From Chloroflexota bacterium (GTDB lineage Bacteria; Chloroflexota; Limnocylindria; Limnocylindrales; CSP1-4), in the NCBI GenBank assembly GCA_027346765.1, contig DAIERN010000011.1, forward strand, positions 1 through 16,267: a stretch of 16,267 nucleotides of DNA, in the 5' to 3' direction. Position numbers and translations under genes: made by a program. The notes below the pieces were generated by a model that was not told where the DNA came from, did not search any database, and saw only the letters and a list, made by a program, of their open reading frames with translations. How positions within the stretch are numbered: the stretch's first letter is position 1; each line of letters opens with the position of its first letter. Positions 14,068 to 16,267 of this stretch are shown here, piece by piece.

Positions 14068-14167
14068 GCTAACTCTCTCCTCCTGTGCGTCGACGCCTTA
14101 CGGTCGAGCAATGTGGGCCCTACGCCGACTTCCTCCCCGGGCACAGCCCGTCTGTCGGCTCTAGATG

Positions 14168-14173
14168 AGCATA
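14168..14173 (-). promoter_or_regulatory. Candidate -10 element of the RDD gene
   Basis: TATGCT on the minus strand, identical to the PNP hexamer, lies in the 156-nt gap between moaA and the RDD gene. A start near 14161 would give a leader of about 94 nt containing the purine-rich ribosome binding site. Confidence 0.35.
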
Positions 14174-14223
14174 GCGTTCGGAGGCAACTGCGCCAGCGCA
14201 ATTTTGCTGTGAAATGGGCGGTT

Positions 14224-15279
14224 TCAGCCGCCGATGCGCGACATCTCCACGCGCTGAGGATCAATGACCGGCAAGCCCAGCCCGCCTTTGGTGGCGCGCG
14301 TGCGCAACTCGGAGTAGCGATCCTCGCGCTTCTGCCAGATGGCAGCGACCTGGTCCGCCAGATCGGCGTCGGCGCGTTCGCCGCGCAGGGCCGCGCGCAG
14401 GTCATGGCCGGTGCTGGCAAAAAGACAGGTGTAGAGCTGGCCGTCGGCGGTCAGTCGGGCGCGCGAGCAGTCGGCGCAGAACGGTTCCGTGACCGACGCG
14501 ATCACCCCCACTTCGCCGCTGCCATCGCGGTACGCCCAGCGGTCGGCGACCTCACCGGGATAGTTGGGCGCCAGGGCGACGAGCGGCATCTGGGCATCGA
14601 TCCGGCTGATGATCTCGCTCTGCGGCACGACGTCGTCCATCCGCCAGCCGTTGGTGTGGCCCACATCCATGTACTCGATGAAACGCATGATGTGGCCGCG
14701 CTCGCGGAAGTAGCGCGCCATGGGCACGACGTCGGCCTCGTTGACACCGCGGCGCACGACCATGTTGATCTTGATCGGCGTCAATCCCGCGGCGCGCGCG
14801 GCCTCGATGCCGTCGAGCACGGTCTGGACCGGGAAGCCGACGTCATTCATCGCGGCGAACGTGGTGTCATCGAGCGAGTCGAGGCTGACGCTCACGCGAT
14901 CGAGCCCCGCACCTGCCAGCGCCGCGGCATGGCGCGCGAGGAGCGAGCCATTGGTGGTCAGCGTCAGGTCCTTGATGCCCGGCACGCCACGCAGCATGCG
15001 CACGAGGTCCGGCAGGTCGCGCCGCAGGAGTGGCTCGCCACCGGTGAGCCGGACCTTGGTCACCCCCAGGCGGACGAAGACGCGCGCAAGCCGAACGATC
15101 TCCTCAAATGTCAGCAGCTGCTCGCGCGCCAGGAACTCGTAGTCGCGGCCGTAGACTTCGCGCGGCATGCAGTAGGTGCAGCGGAAGTTGCACCGGTCGG
15201 TGACCGAGATGCGCAGGTCGTGCAGCGGCCGCCGCAGCCGATCATGCGGCCGCTCCCCCGTTGTGCCGTGGCCTTCCAC
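14224..15279 (-). CDS. moaA: GTP 3',8-cyclase MoaA
   Basis: A 351-residue radical SAM enzyme for the first step of molybdenum cofactor synthesis, converting GTP to 3',8-cyclo-dihydro-GTP. The N-terminal cluster motif is DRCNFRCTYC (Cys30, Cys34 and Cys37), followed by RLTGGEPLLRRDL and TLTTNGSLL. The C-terminal cluster motif is FCADCSRARLTADG with a later YTCLF cysteine, and the chain ends in the required Gly-Gly (SRIGG). FIEYMDVGHTNGW is the conserved mid-region. The GTG at 15279 is preferred because TACCAT lies 7 nt upstream, giving a leaderless start; a TTG at 15333 would add 18 non-conserved residues. No other mo genes are in the window, so the cofactor genes must be elsewhere. Confidence 0.96.
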   Translation of the reverse strand: MEGHGTTGERPHDRLRRPLHDLRISVTDRCNFRCTYCMPREVYGRDYEFLAREQLLTFEEIVRLARVFVRLGVTKVRLTGGEPLLRRDLPDLVRMLRGVPGIKDLTLTTNGSLLARHAAALAGAGLDRVSVSLDSLDDTTFAAMNDVGFPVQTVLDGIEAARAAGLTPIKINMVVRRGVNEADVVPMARYFRERGHIMRFIEYMDVGHTNGWRMDDVVPQSEIISRIDAQMPLVALAPNYPGEVADRWAYRDGSGEVGVIASVTEPFCADCSRARLTADGQLYTCLFASTGHDLRAALRGERADADLADQVAAIWQKREDRYSELRTRATKGGLGLPVIDPQRVEMSRIGG

Positions 15280-15563
15280 GCGACCGATGGTAGCCGCGTT
15301 CCTGGCCCATGGTTCCGCCGCGGCCCTCCTCAAAGGGTCCTTAGCGGCACGGAGCGAGGATGATTCCGACCGTGGGTCGGAACCTTGCCCGGTTTGGGCC
15401 CGACATCGGCTTAGAGCGGGCCAACCTCCGACCGTGGAGCAGAAATCGGCGCCAAATCGGCACTATGCGGCGCCTCAGACCAAGGAATCGACCCGAGTTC
15501 CGACTCCCAGTCGGATCCCGGACCGGTCGCCCTCGCTATGCCCGCGAATGAAGCCGCAGCTGG
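15280..15563. other. Non-coding region with two hairpins and a short repeat
   Basis: About 284 nt between moaA and the edge frame. TTCCGACC (15364-15371) and GGTCGGAA (15375-15382) form an 8-bp stem with a 3-nt loop. TCCGACT (15499-15505) and AGTCGGA (15509-15515) form a 7-bp stem with a CCC loop. TCCGACCGTGG occurs at 15365-15375 and again at 15427-15437, where it is flanked by CTCC/GGAG. Neither hairpin has a T-tract, and I see no gene. It may hold a transcription-factor binding array or a small RNA. Confidence 0.45.
15287..15292 (-). promoter_or_regulatory. -10 element of a probable leaderless moaA promoter
   Basis: TACCAT (TANNNT) lies 7 nt before the GTG at 15279 on the minus strand, so the mRNA would start at or next to the start codon. 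No ribosome binding site precedes the GTG. Confidence 0.5.

Positions 15564-16267
<704 letters not shown>

Noticed and set aside
14217..14232. GGCGG/CCGCC hairpin over the moaA stop as a terminator
   Set aside because: Only 5 bp, it spans the stop codon, and no T-tract follows directly on the minus strand.

Overview
This is a high-GC (roughly two-thirds G+C by eye) bacterial chromosome segment, densely coding on both strands. The gene set (VKOR-type disulfide oxidase, ThyX, class I-type PNP, phosphoketolase with acetate kinase, DsrE/TusA sulfur carriers) and several start codons 6-8 nt downstream of a TANNNT -10 hexamer fit a soil or freshwater Chloroflexota (for example Limnocylindria-like) or an actinobacterium. 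This assignment is an inference. No rRNA, tRNA, CRISPR array or insertion sequence was recognised.

Layout. 1-347 (-): N-terminus of a ferredoxin-domain protein, probably a 2-oxoacid:ferredoxin oxidoreductase. 346-1451 (+): DsbA-like thioredoxin-fold protein and VKOR-like membrane oxidase with a 4-nt overlap, an oxidative protein-folding pair. 1608-5161 (+): phosphoketolase and acetate kinase, overlapping by 13 nt, which convert sugar phosphate to acetyl phosphate and then to acetate plus ATP. 5162-5457: non-coding, rich in inverted repeats. 5458-8215 (+): five-gene sulfur-transfer operon, DsrE, TusA (CPMP), DsrE2-like, TusA (CPGP) and an SQR/FCSD-type flavoprotein, closed by a strong hairpin terminator. 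8320-9243 (-): alpha/beta hydrolase. 9315-10055 (+): aquaporin. 10052-10612 (-): TerB-like protein. 10672-11424 (+): lipoprotein. 11495-12343 (+): thyX. 12368-13204 (-): purine nucleoside phosphorylase. 13205-13464: non-coding, with three DnaA-box-like 9-mers and a terminator. 13465-14067 (-): RDD membrane protein. 14224-15279 (-): moaA. 15280-15563: non-coding with two hairpins. 15564-16267 (-): an open frame whose C-terminus is acetyl-CoA synthetase and whose N-terminus reads as a threonine-dehydratase-type PLP enzyme.

How genes work together. Phosphoketolase plus AckA, the edge PFOR-like protein and the edge Acs all touch acetyl phosphate, acetate or acetyl-CoA, so the window has an acetate-metabolism flavour. 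The sulfur operon looks like a persulfide relay: a flavoprotein that could generate sulfane sulfur, and two DsrE-like/TusA carrier pairs that could pass it on. ThyX and PNP sit tail to tail as nucleotide-metabolism genes with apparently leaderless promoters.

Main points for a second look: the doubled DsrE-TusA relay; the in-frame PLP-enzyme/Acs junction at the right edge, which may be a fusion but more likely a recombination or assembly chimera; the DnaA-box cluster; the structured non-coding block before the sulfur operon; and the DsbA-like protein that lacks the expected membrane anchor.
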